A DNA stretch of 64,000 nucleotides from Actinobacteria bacterium OK074 (GCA_001298575.1 LJCV01000188.1:62001-126000); one strand, 5' to 3'. Counted from the stretch's first letter, positions 9,026-17,200 are shown. Numbers and translations: made by a program. Notes: generated by a model not told the origin, from the letters alone.

Positions 9026-10202
9026 GGTTCACCGCGGCCGAAGTCCCGTCCGTGTCCAGCCAGTTCACGTCGTAGCTGAGTACGAGCCCGCCGTAGCCGC
9101 CGAGTTCGGGGTGGGCCTGCGGGTTGTACGCGGCCACCTCGCCCTGCGGCAGCGGCGCCGTGAAGGCCCGGGCGGGCCCGTGCCAGGGCCCGGTGGGCGA
9201 ACAGGCCCAGTACGAGGTCACGTTGGTCAGACCCTGGGCCCCGGCGGCCATGGTGAACAGGACATAGGCGCCCCCGTCCGGTACGACGGTGAAGGCGCTG
9301 CCGACCCCGGTGGTGCGCCCGTCGCCCAGAACCGCCTTCGGCTGTACGCCCGTTGCCCACCGGCCGCCGTCCCAGTACTGCCACGCCGCCGGATCCGCCA
9401 GCCCGCCGCGCGGCACCCGGGCCACGTACGCCCGCGAGGACGGCTGCCCGGCGGCCCGGGCGTCGTCGCCGCCGAAGACGTAGGTCCAACCCCCCTTGCC
9501 GGACACGGCCGTTGTGCCGAACAGCACCCGCTGGGCCGGGTCCGTCACCGGCCGCTGGTCCAGGACCGTGGTGACCGACTCGACCCGCAGGTCCGGCAGC
9601 GAGAGCGTGGCGACCTCGGTGGCGGTGGGGACGCCGTAGATCCACGGGTAGGCGCCCGTCGTGCGGGTCCACAGCAGGACGCGGACGACCTGCTCGGACG
9701 AGCCGGGGGAGCGGGGCTCGACCTCGGCCGCCACCGGCCAGCGCCACTCGTTGGCCGCCGGGTCGGCGAAGAGCGGGGCGGGCAGGGTGGATTCCAGGCG
9801 GCCCGAACGGGACATCACCACCGCCGAGTTGCGCACCAGGGGCGCGGTGGCGTCCCGCCAGACGTGGGACTCGCCGACCGGGTTGGGCGGCGCGTACACC
9901 TGGCCGAGGTAGGTGTCCGAGAACAGCCACAGGACGCGGCCGTCGGGCAGCCGCACCGAGTGGGTGCCGTCGCCGCCGGTCCAGTCGTCGGTACGGGAGG
10001 TGTCGTCGCCGTAGCGGTCGAACTCGCCGGTCAGCGTGGTGTCCGAGGACCAGGAGCCGACCGTACGGGCGGCGCACGACGCGGCGCCCCGCCGGTGGGG
10101 CTGGTCCGGCAGGGCGGTGAGCAGGACGGCGGCGCAGACCAGGGCCAGGATCAGCCCGAGCCCGGCCGCCGCCTCCCGGTGCGCTCGGGTGTGCGAGGGC
10201 AC
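8964..10202 (-). CDS. Secreted DUF4185/DUF5005-like beta-propeller protein
   Basis: About 412 residues. One N-terminal hydrophobic segment (GLGLILALVCAAVLLTALP) acts as signal or anchor; the rest is rich in WLFSDTYLG, RNSAVV, YVFGG and similar repeats of five-bladed-propeller glycosidase-like proteins of unknown activity. I place the start at GTG 10202 (PSHTRAHREAAAG), just outside the MITE. The element also supplies an in-frame ATG at 10235, and neither start has a good ribosome site now. Before the insertion the GTG would have stood about 10 bases after the sialidase stop, so the gene was probably translated with the sialidase. It may cooperate in sugar-coat degradation; this is inferred from position. 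Confidence 0.75.
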   Translation of the reverse strand: MPSHTRAHREAAAGLGLILALVCAAVLLTALPDQPHRRGAASCAARTVGSWSSDTTLTGEFDRYGDDTSRTDDWTGGDGTHSVRLPDGRVLWLFSDTYLGQVYAPPNPVGESHVWRDATAPLVRNSAVVMSRSGRLESTLPAPLFADPAANEWRWPVAAEVEPRSPGSSEQVVRVLLWTRTTGAYPWIYGVPTATEVATLSLPDLRVESVTTVLDQRPVTDPAQRVLFGTTAVSGKGGWTYVFGGDDARAAGQPSSRAYVARVPRGGLADPAAWQYWDGGRWATGVQPKAVLGDGRTTGVGSAFTVVPDGGAYVLFTMAAGAQGLTNVTSYWACSPTGPWHGPARAFTAPLPQGEVAAYNPQAHPELGGYGGLVLSYDVNWLDTDGTSAAVNLNRNVSLYRPRFVSLRLTDE

Positions 10203-10212
10203 GGGCGGGACG

Positions 10213-10403
10213 CTAGGGCCTGTCCGGCGGATCATGCCGGAGACGCGGGGCTTGGCACGCACATCTGCGGCGTTGTCGTCGGTCAACGACGCTCCGCGTC
10301 GCTTCCCTCCCCCGCCTTGCAGCTGCACGCACCAAGCCCCGCTCCTCTCTTGTCGCAAGGCATCCGCGGATCCCTCCGACCTGATCCGCCGGACAGACCC
10401 TAG
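10213..10403. mobile_element. 191 bp MITE-like element with imperfect terminal inverted repeats
   Basis: The ends are inverted copies of AGGGYCTGTCCGGCGGATCA, with 23 of 26 outer bases matching. A second inverted segment, GCGGGGCTTGG, sits inside each end, and the middle can fold further. It encodes no transposase. Both outer borders read CTAG, which may be a 4 bp target duplication. I recognise the ends as a repeat seen widely in Streptomyces chromosomes; that is recall and has not been searched here. It lies exactly between the sialidase stop codon and the DUF4185-like start. Confidence 0.75.
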
Positions 10404-12277
10404 TGGCTCACGCGCACCCGGTCCATGGGCAGCCACAGCACCGTGCCGTCCGTCGGCGCGGCCGAGGCGATCTCCTCGTCGCTCAACGCCCGGTCGTAGA
10501 CCCGGACATCGTCGATCGAACCCGTGAAGAACGCCCGGGCGTCCATGCGTTGGCCGACGTGCACGCCGAACGACGAGTCGCGGCTGACCGATCCGGTGAC
10601 GTCCGCGGCGGTGGCGACCTGGGCGCCGTCGAGGAAGAGGGCGAGTTGCCCGCCGCCCCGGCGCAGCACGAGGTGGTGCCAGGTGTCGTCGTTGTACGCG
10701 CCGGTGGTCGCAACCGACGCCGTGCTCACGGTGGCTTTGCCCTGCTTGGCCGTGATCAGCCCCCGTACCCGGTTCGCGTCCGGCTCCGCGCGCAGCCAGA
10801 CCTGGGGCTGTGTGGTCCCGGTCCCGCCCATCCACAGCAACGGCTGCTCGCCGGTCGTGGCCGTATACCTGAACCAGAGCGACGCGGTGAAGTCCTTCGT
10901 GCCCAGGGCGAGTTGGGGCTGGTACGGCAGCCGGACCGCGTCGTCGACGCCGTCGAATGCCATGGCGCCGCCCCCCACGCCGTCCGTCGGCGCGGGGTCG
11001 CCCAGGACCGAGGCGGGGAGCGTGCGCGGGGCCAGGTCGGGGGTGGTCGGGTAGGGGCCCAGCCGTGGGGTGAGGGCGTCCTCGGTGAAGCGGGCGAAGC
11101 GGATCTCGTCCGTGGCGGCGACCGCGCCGCCCTCGTACATCAGGCCGATCGTCTGCCGGTCGGCCTGCACCAGGTCCGAGTAGCCCGACCAGTCGGCGGT
11201 GACGGCCGTGCCCCGGTCCAGTCCCTGCCAGGTGCGGCCGCCGTCGAAGGAGGAGCGGATCATCATGGACCGGCGGCGGTCCGGGTCGCCGGGGCAGGCC
11301 AACAGGATGCGGTCGCCCGGGTTCAGCACGGAGCACTGGACCTCGGGCGTGTACACGTCCGGCAGCGCACGGAAGGGCCCGCTGAAGCTCGTGCCGCCGT
11401 CGCGGCTGACGGCCTGGGTGCGCTGGCCGAGGTCGATGCCGTCCTGTTCGCGCGCGCTGACCAGCAGCGTGCCGTCCTGACGCTCCGTCACCGACAGTTC
11501 CTGGGGCTTCTGCGGGAAGGTCCCGTCGTCCGAGACCGGCCACGACTGGGTCGCGCCGAGGTGCCAGTGCTCGCCCCCGTCGTCGCTGTAGACCAGCGCG
11601 GCGTGCGCGGCCGAGACCTTGGACCCGTCCCAGGACTCGGCGTTGACCCCGAAGACCAGTCGCCCGGCGTGCTTGCCGCGGGTGAGCTGGATGCCGTGGC
11701 CGGGGCCCGTGCCGTCCCAGGAATTCCAGCTCGACGGCCGGATCTCATCCGTCAGATCGCGTGGCTGCGACCAGGTCAGACCGTCGTCGTCGCTGTACTG
11801 GAGGTGTGGGGTGCGGTCGCAGGGCGAACCACAACCCGAGCTGTCCGTACGGCCCTTGTTGTAGGTTTCGGCCAGCAGGATCCGCCCCGTCCGGCGGTCG
11901 ACCATCGCGGTGGGGTTGCCGTGGGTGTCGCCCCCTCCGTCGTTGACCACCTGGAGCGGGCCCCAGGTGCGGCCGCCGTCGGTGGAACGTTTCATCACGA
12001 TGTCGATGTCGTTCGCGTCGCCGCAGTTGAGTACGCGGCCCTCGGCAAACGCGAGCAGAGTGCCGTCGTTCGTCCGGACGATGGAGGGGATCCGGAAGCA
12101 GGCGTAACCCGGGTCCTGGGAGGCGCGGAACAGCACTTGTTGGTCGAACGTGCCGGTGGCAGACGTTTGTTGGGCGACCGCCGGGCTCGACAGCGCGAGC
12201 GGAGCGGCAGTGGCGACGACGGTGATCGCAACCGGGAGCAGCGTGGATCCGAGACGTGTGCGGAGACCTGGCGACAT
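10400..12277 (-). CDS. Secreted exo-alpha-sialidase (GH33) with C-terminal LamG-like domain
   Basis: 625 residues. A signal peptide (LLPVAITVVATAAPLALSSPAVA) ends near residue 35. The GH33 propeller shows the FRIPSIV motif carrying the first catalytic Arg and five Asp-box motifs (STDGGRTW, SDDDGLTW, SDDGGEHW, SRDGGTSF, SFDGGRTW). A LamG/concanavalin-like domain fills the last 180 residues (MAFDGVDDAVRLP to VRVYDRALSDEEI). It should release terminal sialic acids outside the cell. Start ATG 12277 is preceded by GAAGGGCGA. Its TAG stop is formed within the CTAG border of the MITE. AT-rich DNA at 12340-12405 could hold its promoter. Confidence 0.93.
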   Translation of the reverse strand: MSPGLRTRLGSTLLPVAITVVATAAPLALSSPAVAQQTSATGTFDQQVLFRASQDPGYACFRIPSIVRTNDGTLLAFAEGRVLNCGDANDIDIVMKRSTDGGRTWGPLQVVNDGGGDTHGNPTAMVDRRTGRILLAETYNKGRTDSSGCGSPCDRTPHLQYSDDDGLTWSQPRDLTDEIRPSSWNSWDGTGPGHGIQLTRGKHAGRLVFGVNAESWDGSKVSAAHAALVYSDDGGEHWHLGATQSWPVSDDGTFPQKPQELSVTERQDGTLLVSAREQDGIDLGQRTQAVSRDGGTSFSGPFRALPDVYTPEVQCSVLNPGDRILLACPGDPDRRRSMMIRSSFDGGRTWQGLDRGTAVTADWSGYSDLVQADRQTIGLMYEGGAVAATDEIRFARFTEDALTPRLGPYPTTPDLAPRTLPASVLGDPAPTDGVGGGAMAFDGVDDAVRLPYQPQLALGTKDFTASLWFRYTATTGEQPLLWMGGTGTTQPQVWLRAEPDANRVRGLITAKQGKATVSTASVATTGAYNDDTWHHLVLRRGGGQLALFLDGAQVATAADVTGSVSRDSSFGVHVGQRMDARAFFTGSIDDVRVYDRALSDEEIASAAPTDGTVLWLPMDRVRVSH

Positions 12278-12292
12278 GGCGCGGCTCGCCCT

Positions 12293-13282
12293 TCATGCGT
12301 CCTTGAGGGCCTCCGGACCTTCCGGGGTCCCACAGCCGAGTACACGAGCCACAAAAGTTACTTTGGCTCTCAACAACCTCATAGGGAGCATACATCGGCA
12401 ATGATCATGCGCTTCGGCCCACCCAACTCGCCGTGCCATGCGCCTCCTTGCCCGGTTTCTCGTGCGGCGGGTCGGCGGCAACGGCGGCAGGGGCAGCGGC
12501 AGGACGACGAACCCGGCACTCGGCGAGGCGGCCGGCGACGGGGCCGAGGAGGAGGCGGCGGCGGTCTTCCGACGGCACACCAGCGCGTCCGGGTCACCGG
12601 CCGGCACCTGGAGGCTGTAACCGTCCGGACAGGTGGGCCCGGGGTCGCCCTTCGGCCCCTGGAGCCCCGAGTCCCCCCGCTGCCCGGCATCGCCCCGGCT
12701 CCCCGCGGCACCCGGCGAGCCGGGCGCCCCCTGAGTGCCCTGGGCGCCGGGAGGACCAACGGGTCCCGCGGGACCCGCCGGCCCGCTCGGCCCCACCGGC
12801 CCGACCACGCCGTCCGCACCATTCGCACCGTCCGCGCCGTTGGCCCCGGTCGCCCCAGGGGGCCCCGGCGAGCCCGCCGCCCCGGTCGCGCCCGGTTCAC
12901 CGCGCGGCCCGCGCGCCCCGGCCGCACCCGCCTTGCCCCCGGCACCCGGGGCACCCGGATCACCCCGGTCGCCCTTCGCGCCGGGCGTGCCCGCGGGCAC
13001 CCGGACCCCGGCGAGCAGGTTGTCCACCGCCTCGGACGGGTCGGGCGCGGCCGGGGTGCCGCCACCGGCCTCGACCTGGGCGCGCAGCGTACGGACGTCG
13101 TCGGCGAGCGTGGACAGCGCCTTGCCGCGCCGGTCCGCCTCGACGCGCAGCGCGTCCGCACGGCGGTCCCCGGCGTCGATGCGCGCCCACAGGATCACCG
13201 CGACACCGGCGAGCGCGATCAGGACGCAGACGAGGCTGATGCTCCGCCAGCGCAGCGTGAGGGCGTGGTGCAGCCGGGTCAC
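12293..13282 (-). CDS. Membrane-anchored collagen-like (Gly-X-Y repeat) protein
   Basis: Up to 329 residues. Residues about 10-35 form a membrane segment (ISLVCVLIALAGVAVILWA), then a short coiled coil (DRRADALRVEADRRGKALST), then roughly 40 Gly-X-Y triplets (GAKGDRGDPGAPG through GLQGPKGDPGP), then CPDGYSLQVP and a Ser/Ala/Pro tail. It is likely a surface-exposed triple-helix fibre. GTG at 13282 follows GGGAGG and overlaps the stop of the upstream gene (GTGA), so the two are translationally coupled. The reading frame stays open to 12293, but the last 60 residues look non-coding; a natural C-terminus or a frameshift near 12480-12520 cannot be told apart. Confidence 0.7.
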   Translation of the reverse strand: MTRLHHALTLRWRSISLVCVLIALAGVAVILWARIDAGDRRADALRVEADRRGKALSTLADDVRTLRAQVEAGGGTPAAPDPSEAVDNLLAGVRVPAGTPGAKGDRGDPGAPGAGGKAGAAGARGPRGEPGATGAAGSPGPPGATGANGADGANGADGVVGPVGPSGPAGPAGPVGPPGAQGTQGAPGSPGAAGSRGDAGQRGDSGLQGPKGDPGPTCPDGYSLQVPAGDPDALVCRRKTAAASSSAPSPAASPSAGFVVLPLPLPPLPPTRRTRNRARRRMARRVGWAEAHDHCRCMLPMRLLRAKVTFVARVLGCGTPEGPEALKDA

Positions 13283-13551
13283 GGTGAGCCTCCCAGTCGG
13301 GTGATGTCGACCCTGAGCCGGGCGATCTCCGTCTGGTCGACGGTCCGCATCAGGGTCAACTCGTCGATACGGGAGTCGCGTTCGGCGACCTGGCGTTCGA
13401 GCCGGTCCCGCTCCGACTGCAACTTCTCGGTCAGGCTGGAATAACCGCTCAACGCGTTCTCGCCGCGCTTGCCCAGATACGCCACGACGGCCGCGGCCAG
13501 AGCACCCGCACAGGCCAGTAACGAGCCGAGCAGGGTCGTGCCGGCATCCAA
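13279..13551 (-). CDS. Small membrane protein with coiled coil, coupled to the collagen-like gene
   Basis: 90 residues: a transmembrane helix near the N-terminus (LLGSLLACAGALAAAVVAYL) and a heptad-like charged helix (SLTEKLQSERDRLERQVAERD and onward). The start is TTG at 13551 because AGGAGG stands 7 bases upstream; no ATG or GTG in the frame has a ribosome site. The stop overlaps the GTG of the collagen-like gene. The pairing and topology suggest both proteins assemble at the membrane as one complex. The layout also resembles small phage tail or holin-type proteins. No function can be assigned. The 302 bp upstream (13552-13853) hold only a short repeat and hairpin-forming sequence. Confidence 0.6.
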   Translation of the reverse strand: MDAGTTLLGSLLACAGALAAAVVAYLGKRGENALSGYSSLTEKLQSERDRLERQVAERDSRIDELTLMRTVDQTEIARLRVDITRLGGSP

Positions 13552-13743
13552 GTAACCGCCTCCTACTCGGACAACGGGCCGCGCCCGGCGCGACCCGTCC
13601 AACTCGTGCTGTACCAACGAGCGAACGGGGGAGGGGATGTGCGCGGGGCGGGAGGTGCCGGTGGGGCGTACTCCTGAAGGGTGGCGGCAGGGCGGCGAGT
13701 TGTCGTCGGCGGCACGGGCGTGCGGGCCCACGGCGGAGCCACC

Positions 13744-13779
13744 GGTGCCGGTGCCAGTGCCAGTGCCAGTGCCGGTGCC
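13744..13779. repeat. Hexanucleotide tandem repeat (RGTGCC)x6
   Basis: Six uninterrupted units of GGTGCC or AGTGCC lie in the gap after the quinone-oxidoreductase gene, followed by GGGCACC which can fold back on the last units. It may act as part of a transcription end; no coding role is seen. Confidence 0.6.
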
Positions 13780-13853
13780 GGGCACCGGGGGCCGGGGGCC
13801 GACGACGGCGGGTGGCCGGGCGGCCCTGCGGCCGCAGCGATGGCCGGGCGTCC

Positions 13854-14771
13854 CTACGGCCGCAGTACCACCTTCCCCAGGTTCCCCCGCGACTCGATCG
13901 CCTCGTGCGCCTTCGCCGCGTCCGCCAGGTCGAACTCCCGGTGCACGGCGGGCCGTAGCGCACCCTCCGCGAACAGCTGCCACAACTCCCGCCGCCACCG
14001 CTCGTAGGTCTCCGGCCGGTCCCGCGCGATCCGCCCCAGCTGGAAACCGGTCACCGTCTTCGCGCCCACCAGCAGGTCGTACGCCCGGATCGTGCCGCCG
14101 CCCGAGCTGTACGCCACGAGACGCCCACCGGGGGCCAGCGCGGCGAGAGCCGGGGCGAGCACGTCGCCGCCCACCGCGTCGAGGGCGTAGCCGACCGGCT
14201 CGCCCCAGCCGTCCGCGTCGTACCCGACGACCTCGTCGGCGCCGCAGTCCCGCACGAAGCCGGCCTTGCGGGTGTCCGACACGGCGGCCACGACCCGCGA
14301 CGCCCCACGCAGCCGGGCGAGCCGGAGCGCCAGATGCCCGACCCCGCTCGCGGCAGCCGTCACCAGCGCCGCCTCGCCGCGCTCGGTCCCGGCGGCCTCC
14401 AGCGCGCCGAGCGCGACCAGGCCGCTGCGGACCAGGGCAACCGCGTCGACGGCGGTCGCGGCGGCGGGCACCGGCGAGGCCATCGACGCGTGCAGGGGGA
14501 CGACGTCGGCGTAACCGTGCCCGAAGCAGAGGCCGGTGACGCGGTCGCCCACCGCGAAACCCGTGCCGCCCGCGCCGACGGCGGTCACCTCGCCCGCGAC
14601 CTCACCGCCGAGCGGCACCGGCTCGGCGGACTCGGACACCTTGCGCACCATCGGCAGGGTCACCCCGATCGCCTCGGCGCGGACGAGGAGTTCACCCGGG
14701 CCGGGCACGGGCACGGGGACCTCCTCCACGAACAGGGGGCCGCCGGGACGGTCGTAGCGGACGCGGCGCAT
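13854..14771 (-). CDS. Zinc-free MDR oxidoreductase (NADPH:quinone reductase-like)
   Basis: 305 residues, the usual length for quinone oxidoreductase-like medium-chain reductases. The N-terminal GroES-like domain (GPGELLVRAEAIGV) lacks zinc-ligand Cys pairs; the Rossmann part shows VTAAASGVGHLALRLARLRGA. It should reduce quinones or enals with NADPH. ATG 14771 follows GGAGG. It is divergent from a MarR regulator over two TTGG-N5-CCAA palindromes that overlap a plausible promoter (TTGGAC then GATACC, 17 bases apart), so the MarR protein probably represses it until an electrophile or phenolic ligand appears. Confidence 0.9.
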   Translation of the reverse strand: MRRVRYDRPGGPLFVEEVPVPVPGPGELLVRAEAIGVTLPMVRKVSESAEPVPLGGEVAGEVTAVGAGGTGFAVGDRVTGLCFGHGYADVVPLHASMASPVPAAATAVDAVALVRSGLVALGALEAAGTERGEAALVTAAASGVGHLALRLARLRGASRVVAAVSDTRKAGFVRDCGADEVVGYDADGWGEPVGYALDAVGGDVLAPALAALAPGGRLVAYSSGGGTIRAYDLLVGAKTVTGFQLGRIARDRPETYERWRRELWQLFAEGALRPAVHREFDLADAAKAHEAIESRGNLGKVVLRP

Positions 14772-14799
14772 CGCACCTCCGGGAGAGCGGGGAAAGTCA

Positions 14800-14842
14800 T
14801 TGGGATCCCCAACGGTATCGGTGAGGTCGTTGGGGAGTCCAA
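14800..14842. promoter_or_regulatory. Paired MarR operators over divergent promoters
   Basis: Two palindromes of form TTGG-N5-CCAA lie at 14800-14812 and 14830-14842, 30 bp centre to centre, about three helical turns. The right copy overlaps the -35 (TTGGGG, 14830-14835) of the marR promoter, whose -10 is TACGCT (14854-14859). The same DNA contains the divergent promoter of the oxidoreductase. They are the obvious targets of the adjacent MarR protein. Confidence 0.7.
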
Positions 14843-14865
14843 TGGAATTTCGCTACGCTGCCGCC

Positions 14866-15366
14866 ATGCCCGAAGCCGGATCCGAACCCGCCGTCGCCCC
14901 CGCCCCCGCCACAGCCCCCGCTTCCGCGCCCGAACCCCCACTCCTCGAGATCCGAGCTCTGCCCAGCTGGATCCTCGGCCGGGCCGCCGCCCGCGGGCGC
15001 GCGCTGGTCGCCGAGGCGCTCGCCGTCGAGGGGCTGCGGATGTGGCACCACGTGGTGCTCTCCGCCGTCCGCGACCTCGCTCCGGTCGCCCAGGCCGACC
15101 TCGGCCGCGGGGTGGCGCTCGACCCCAAGGACGTCGTCGGCATCCTCAACGACCTCCAGGGCGCCGGTCTCGTCGTCCGGCGGCCGGACCCGAAGGACCG
15201 GCGCAAGAACGCGGTGTCGCTCACCGAGGAGGGCGCCCGGCTCCTCGTGCGCTGCGAACGGGTGGCCCGGGAGGCCAACGACACGCTCCTGGCGCCGCTG
15301 TCGGCTGCCGAGCGGGAGCAGCTCATGGGTCTGCTGCGGCGGATCTCCGGGACGACCGAAAGCTGA
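14866..15366 (+). CDS. MarR-family transcriptional regulator
   Basis: 166 residues. The winged HTH is typical: VAQADLGRGVALDPKDVVGILNDLQGAGLVVRRPDPKDRRKNAVSL runs through the recognition helix and wing with the family's D-x-R motif. The first 25 residues are a low-complexity Ala/Pro stretch. I chose ATG 14866 because TACGCT at 14854-14859 would start transcription at or next to this ATG, giving a leaderless mRNA; ATG 14842 with GGGGAG upstream is the alternative but overlaps the operator. It likely represses itself and the divergent oxidoreductase. Confidence 0.88.
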   Translation: MPEAGSEPAVAPAPATAPASAPEPPLLEIRALPSWILGRAAARGRALVAEALAVEGLRMWHHVVLSAVRDLAPVAQADLGRGVALDPKDVVGILNDLQGAGLVVRRPDPKDRRKNAVSLTEEGARLLVRCERVAREANDTLLAPLSAAEREQLMGLLRRISGTTES

Positions 15367-15416
15367 CGCACCGTCAACAGGCGTGCTGGCTGCCTGAGTT
15401 CGGCAACCGACGGCCG

Positions 15417-16136
15417 TCAGACGAGCACACTTCCCCCGTCCACCCGCACCACGGTCCCCGTGCTGTACCCGCCCCGCATCAGGTACAGGTACGCCTCCGC
15501 GACGTCCTCCGGTTCGCCGATCCTGCCGACCGGCAAGGTCTCCGTGGCCGTCTTGACGAGGCGGTCGCGGAGGTCGGCGGGCAGGTTCAGCAGCAGGTCG
15601 GTGCGGACGAGGCCGGGCTGAACCGCGTTGACGCGGAGCGGGGCCAACTCCACTGCCAGGGCGCGGGTGAGGGTCTCCACCGCTCCGGCCAGGCCCACCA
15701 CCGTGCTGCTGCCGGGGGACGGGCGGAGGGAGAGGACACCCGTGGTGAACGTGATCGAACCGGCCGCGCGCAGGTACGGGGTGGCGTACTTGACCGTCGC
15801 GTACACGCTTAACAGGCGGGTGTTGAACAGCTGTTGGATGTCGGCCAGGTCCGTGGTGGCCAGCGCGCCGAACGCGGGGGACTCGCCGGCCGTGTACACG
15901 AGGTGGTCGAAGGCGCCGACCGTCGCGAAGAAGTCCCGCACCGCCGTCTCGTCCGTCACGTCGAGCACGTGTCCCTCCGCGCCCTCCGGCAGTCGTCGTA
16001 CCGCCGCGTCCACCTTCGCCCGCCGCCGTGAGGCGACCACCACCGCGGCGCCGTCCCGGGCCGCCGCCTCCGCCACCGCGAACCCGATCCCCGTCGTGCC
16101 GCCGACCACCACGACACGCTGTCCCCGCAGGCTCAT
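15417..16136 (-). CDS. Atypical short-chain dehydrogenase/reductase lacking the YxxxK pair; contains a TTA codon
   Basis: 239 residues with the SDR cofactor motif GGTTGIG near the N-terminus and a C-terminal MRGGYSTGTVVRVDGGS ending. Where classic SDRs have Tyr-x3-Lys, this protein reads SSTVVGLAGAVETLTRA, so Tyr is replaced by Val and Lys by Ala. It may bind NAD(P) without normal reductase activity. Codon 109 is TTA (15810-15812), the rare Leu codon read by the bldA tRNA in Streptomyces, implying late or developmental translation. It starts at ATG 16136 behind GAAGGGAAG. It is convergent with marR and has no operon partner. Confidence 0.85.
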   Translation of the reverse strand: MSLRGQRVVVVGGTTGIGFAVAEAAARDGAAVVVASRRRAKVDAAVRRLPEGAEGHVLDVTDETAVRDFFATVGAFDHLVYTAGESPAFGALATTDLADIQQLFNTRLLSVYATVKYATPYLRAAGSITFTTGVLSLRPSPGSSTVVGLAGAVETLTRALAVELAPLRVNAVQPGLVRTDLLLNLPADLRDRLVKTATETLPVGRIGEPEDVAEAYLYLMRGGYSTGTVVRVDGGSVLV

Positions 16137-16264
16137 ACCGCTTCCCTTCGCCGTTTCTCCGAGGGGGCCAAGCCTGCTGTCGTCGTCGGTGAGCCGTCCA
16201 AGGCTTGTTCCGCATGCGGTGATACGGCACCGGCATCACCGCAGGCGGACGGGGTCGCCGAGGT

Positions 16265-16307
16265 GGACCCCGGCGGCGCAGGGGGCGCCCTCCCACCGCC
16301 GGGGTCC
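16265..16307 (-). terminator. Terminator downstream of fdhD
   Basis: A perfect 12 bp stem (16265-16276 with 16296-16307) encloses a 19-base loop that can pair further inside. It lies 39 bp after the fdhD stop and 129 bp before the SDR start. Confidence 0.65.
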
Positions 16308-16345
16308 GTCGCCGTGCCGTGGGCGGTACCGCCGCCCCGGCGGGA

Positions 16346-17200
16346 TCAGCCCGGGGTGGCCCCGGCCCGCAGGGCGATGCGGTGCTCGCCCGCGTACACG
16401 TTCATGGAGGTGCCTCTCAGGAAGCCGACCAGGGTCAGACCGCTCTCCGCGGCCAGGTCCACGGCCAGCGACGAGGGCGCCGAGACCGCCGCGAGCACCG
16501 GGATCCCGGCCATGACCGCCTTCTGCGCCAACTCGAAGGAGGCGCGGCCCGACACCAGCAGGATGGTGCGGGACAGCGGCAGGCCGTCGTTCCGCAGCGC
16601 CCGGCCCACCAGCTTGTCCACCGCGTTGTGCCGCCCCACGTCCTCGCCGATGTCGAGCAGCTCGCCGTCCTCGCCGAACAGGGCCGCCGCGTGCAGGCCC
16701 CCGGTCCGGTCGAAGACCCGCTGGGCCGCGCGCAACCGGTCGGGCAGGCTCGCGAGGAACTCCGGCTCGACGCGCAGGGGCGCCTGCCCGCCGTCGTCGA
16801 TCGCCCAGCGCGCCGTCGTGCGCACCGCGTCCAGGCTCGCCTTGCCGCACAGGCCGCACGACGACGTCGTATAGACGTTGCGTTCGAGGGTGATGTCTGG
16901 CAGGACGACGTCCGGCGCGGTCACCACGTCCACCACGTTGTAGGAGTTGGAGCCGTCGACCGTCGCGCCCGCGCAGTAGACGATGGTGCGGAGTTCGGAC
17001 GCGGCGCCCAGTACCCCCTCGCTGACCAGGAAGCCCGCGGCCAGTGCGAAGTCGTCGCCGGGGGTGCGCATCGTGATCGCCAGGGGCTTGCCGTTGAGCC
17101 GGATCTCCAGCGGTTCCTCGGCCACCAGGGTGTCCGGACGGGCGGAGACCGCGCCGTCGCGGATCCGGATCACCTTGCGTCGTTCCGTGACACGTCCCAT
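16346..17200 (-). CDS. fdhD: Formate dehydrogenase accessory sulfurtransferase FdhD
   Basis: 284 residues. FdhD carries sulfur from a cysteine desulfurase to the molybdenum cofactor of formate dehydrogenases. The redox Cys pair is present as SSCGLCGK, and the family motifs RTPGDDFALAAGFLVSEG, GEDVGRHNAVDKLVG and VSGRASFELAQKA are all visible. ATG 17200 is used; the longer frame has no initiation codon with a ribosome site. No formate dehydrogenase gene is in the window. The gene is divergent from the OFA antiporter and shares with it an intergenic palindrome also found before oxc, which links formate handling to oxalate breakdown. Confidence 0.95.
   Translation of the reverse strand: MGRVTERRKVIRIRDGAVSARPDTLVAEEPLEIRLNGKPLAITMRTPGDDFALAAGFLVSEGVLGAASELRTIVYCAGATVDGSNSYNVVDVVTAPDVVLPDITLERNVYTTSSCGLCGKASLDAVRTTARWAIDDGGQAPLRVEPEFLASLPDRLRAAQRVFDRTGGLHAAALFGEDGELLDIGEDVGRHNAVDKLVGRALRNDGLPLSRTILLVSGRASFELAQKAVMAGIPVLAAVSAPSSLAVDLAAESGLTLVGFLRGTSMNVYAGEHRIALRAGATPG

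Noticed and set aside
12735..13304. 189-residue Pro/Gly/Ala frame on the plus strand
   Set aside because: It is the complement of the Gly-X-Y repeats, which also gives a repetitive frame; only the minus strand has TM, coiled coil and a GGGAGG site.
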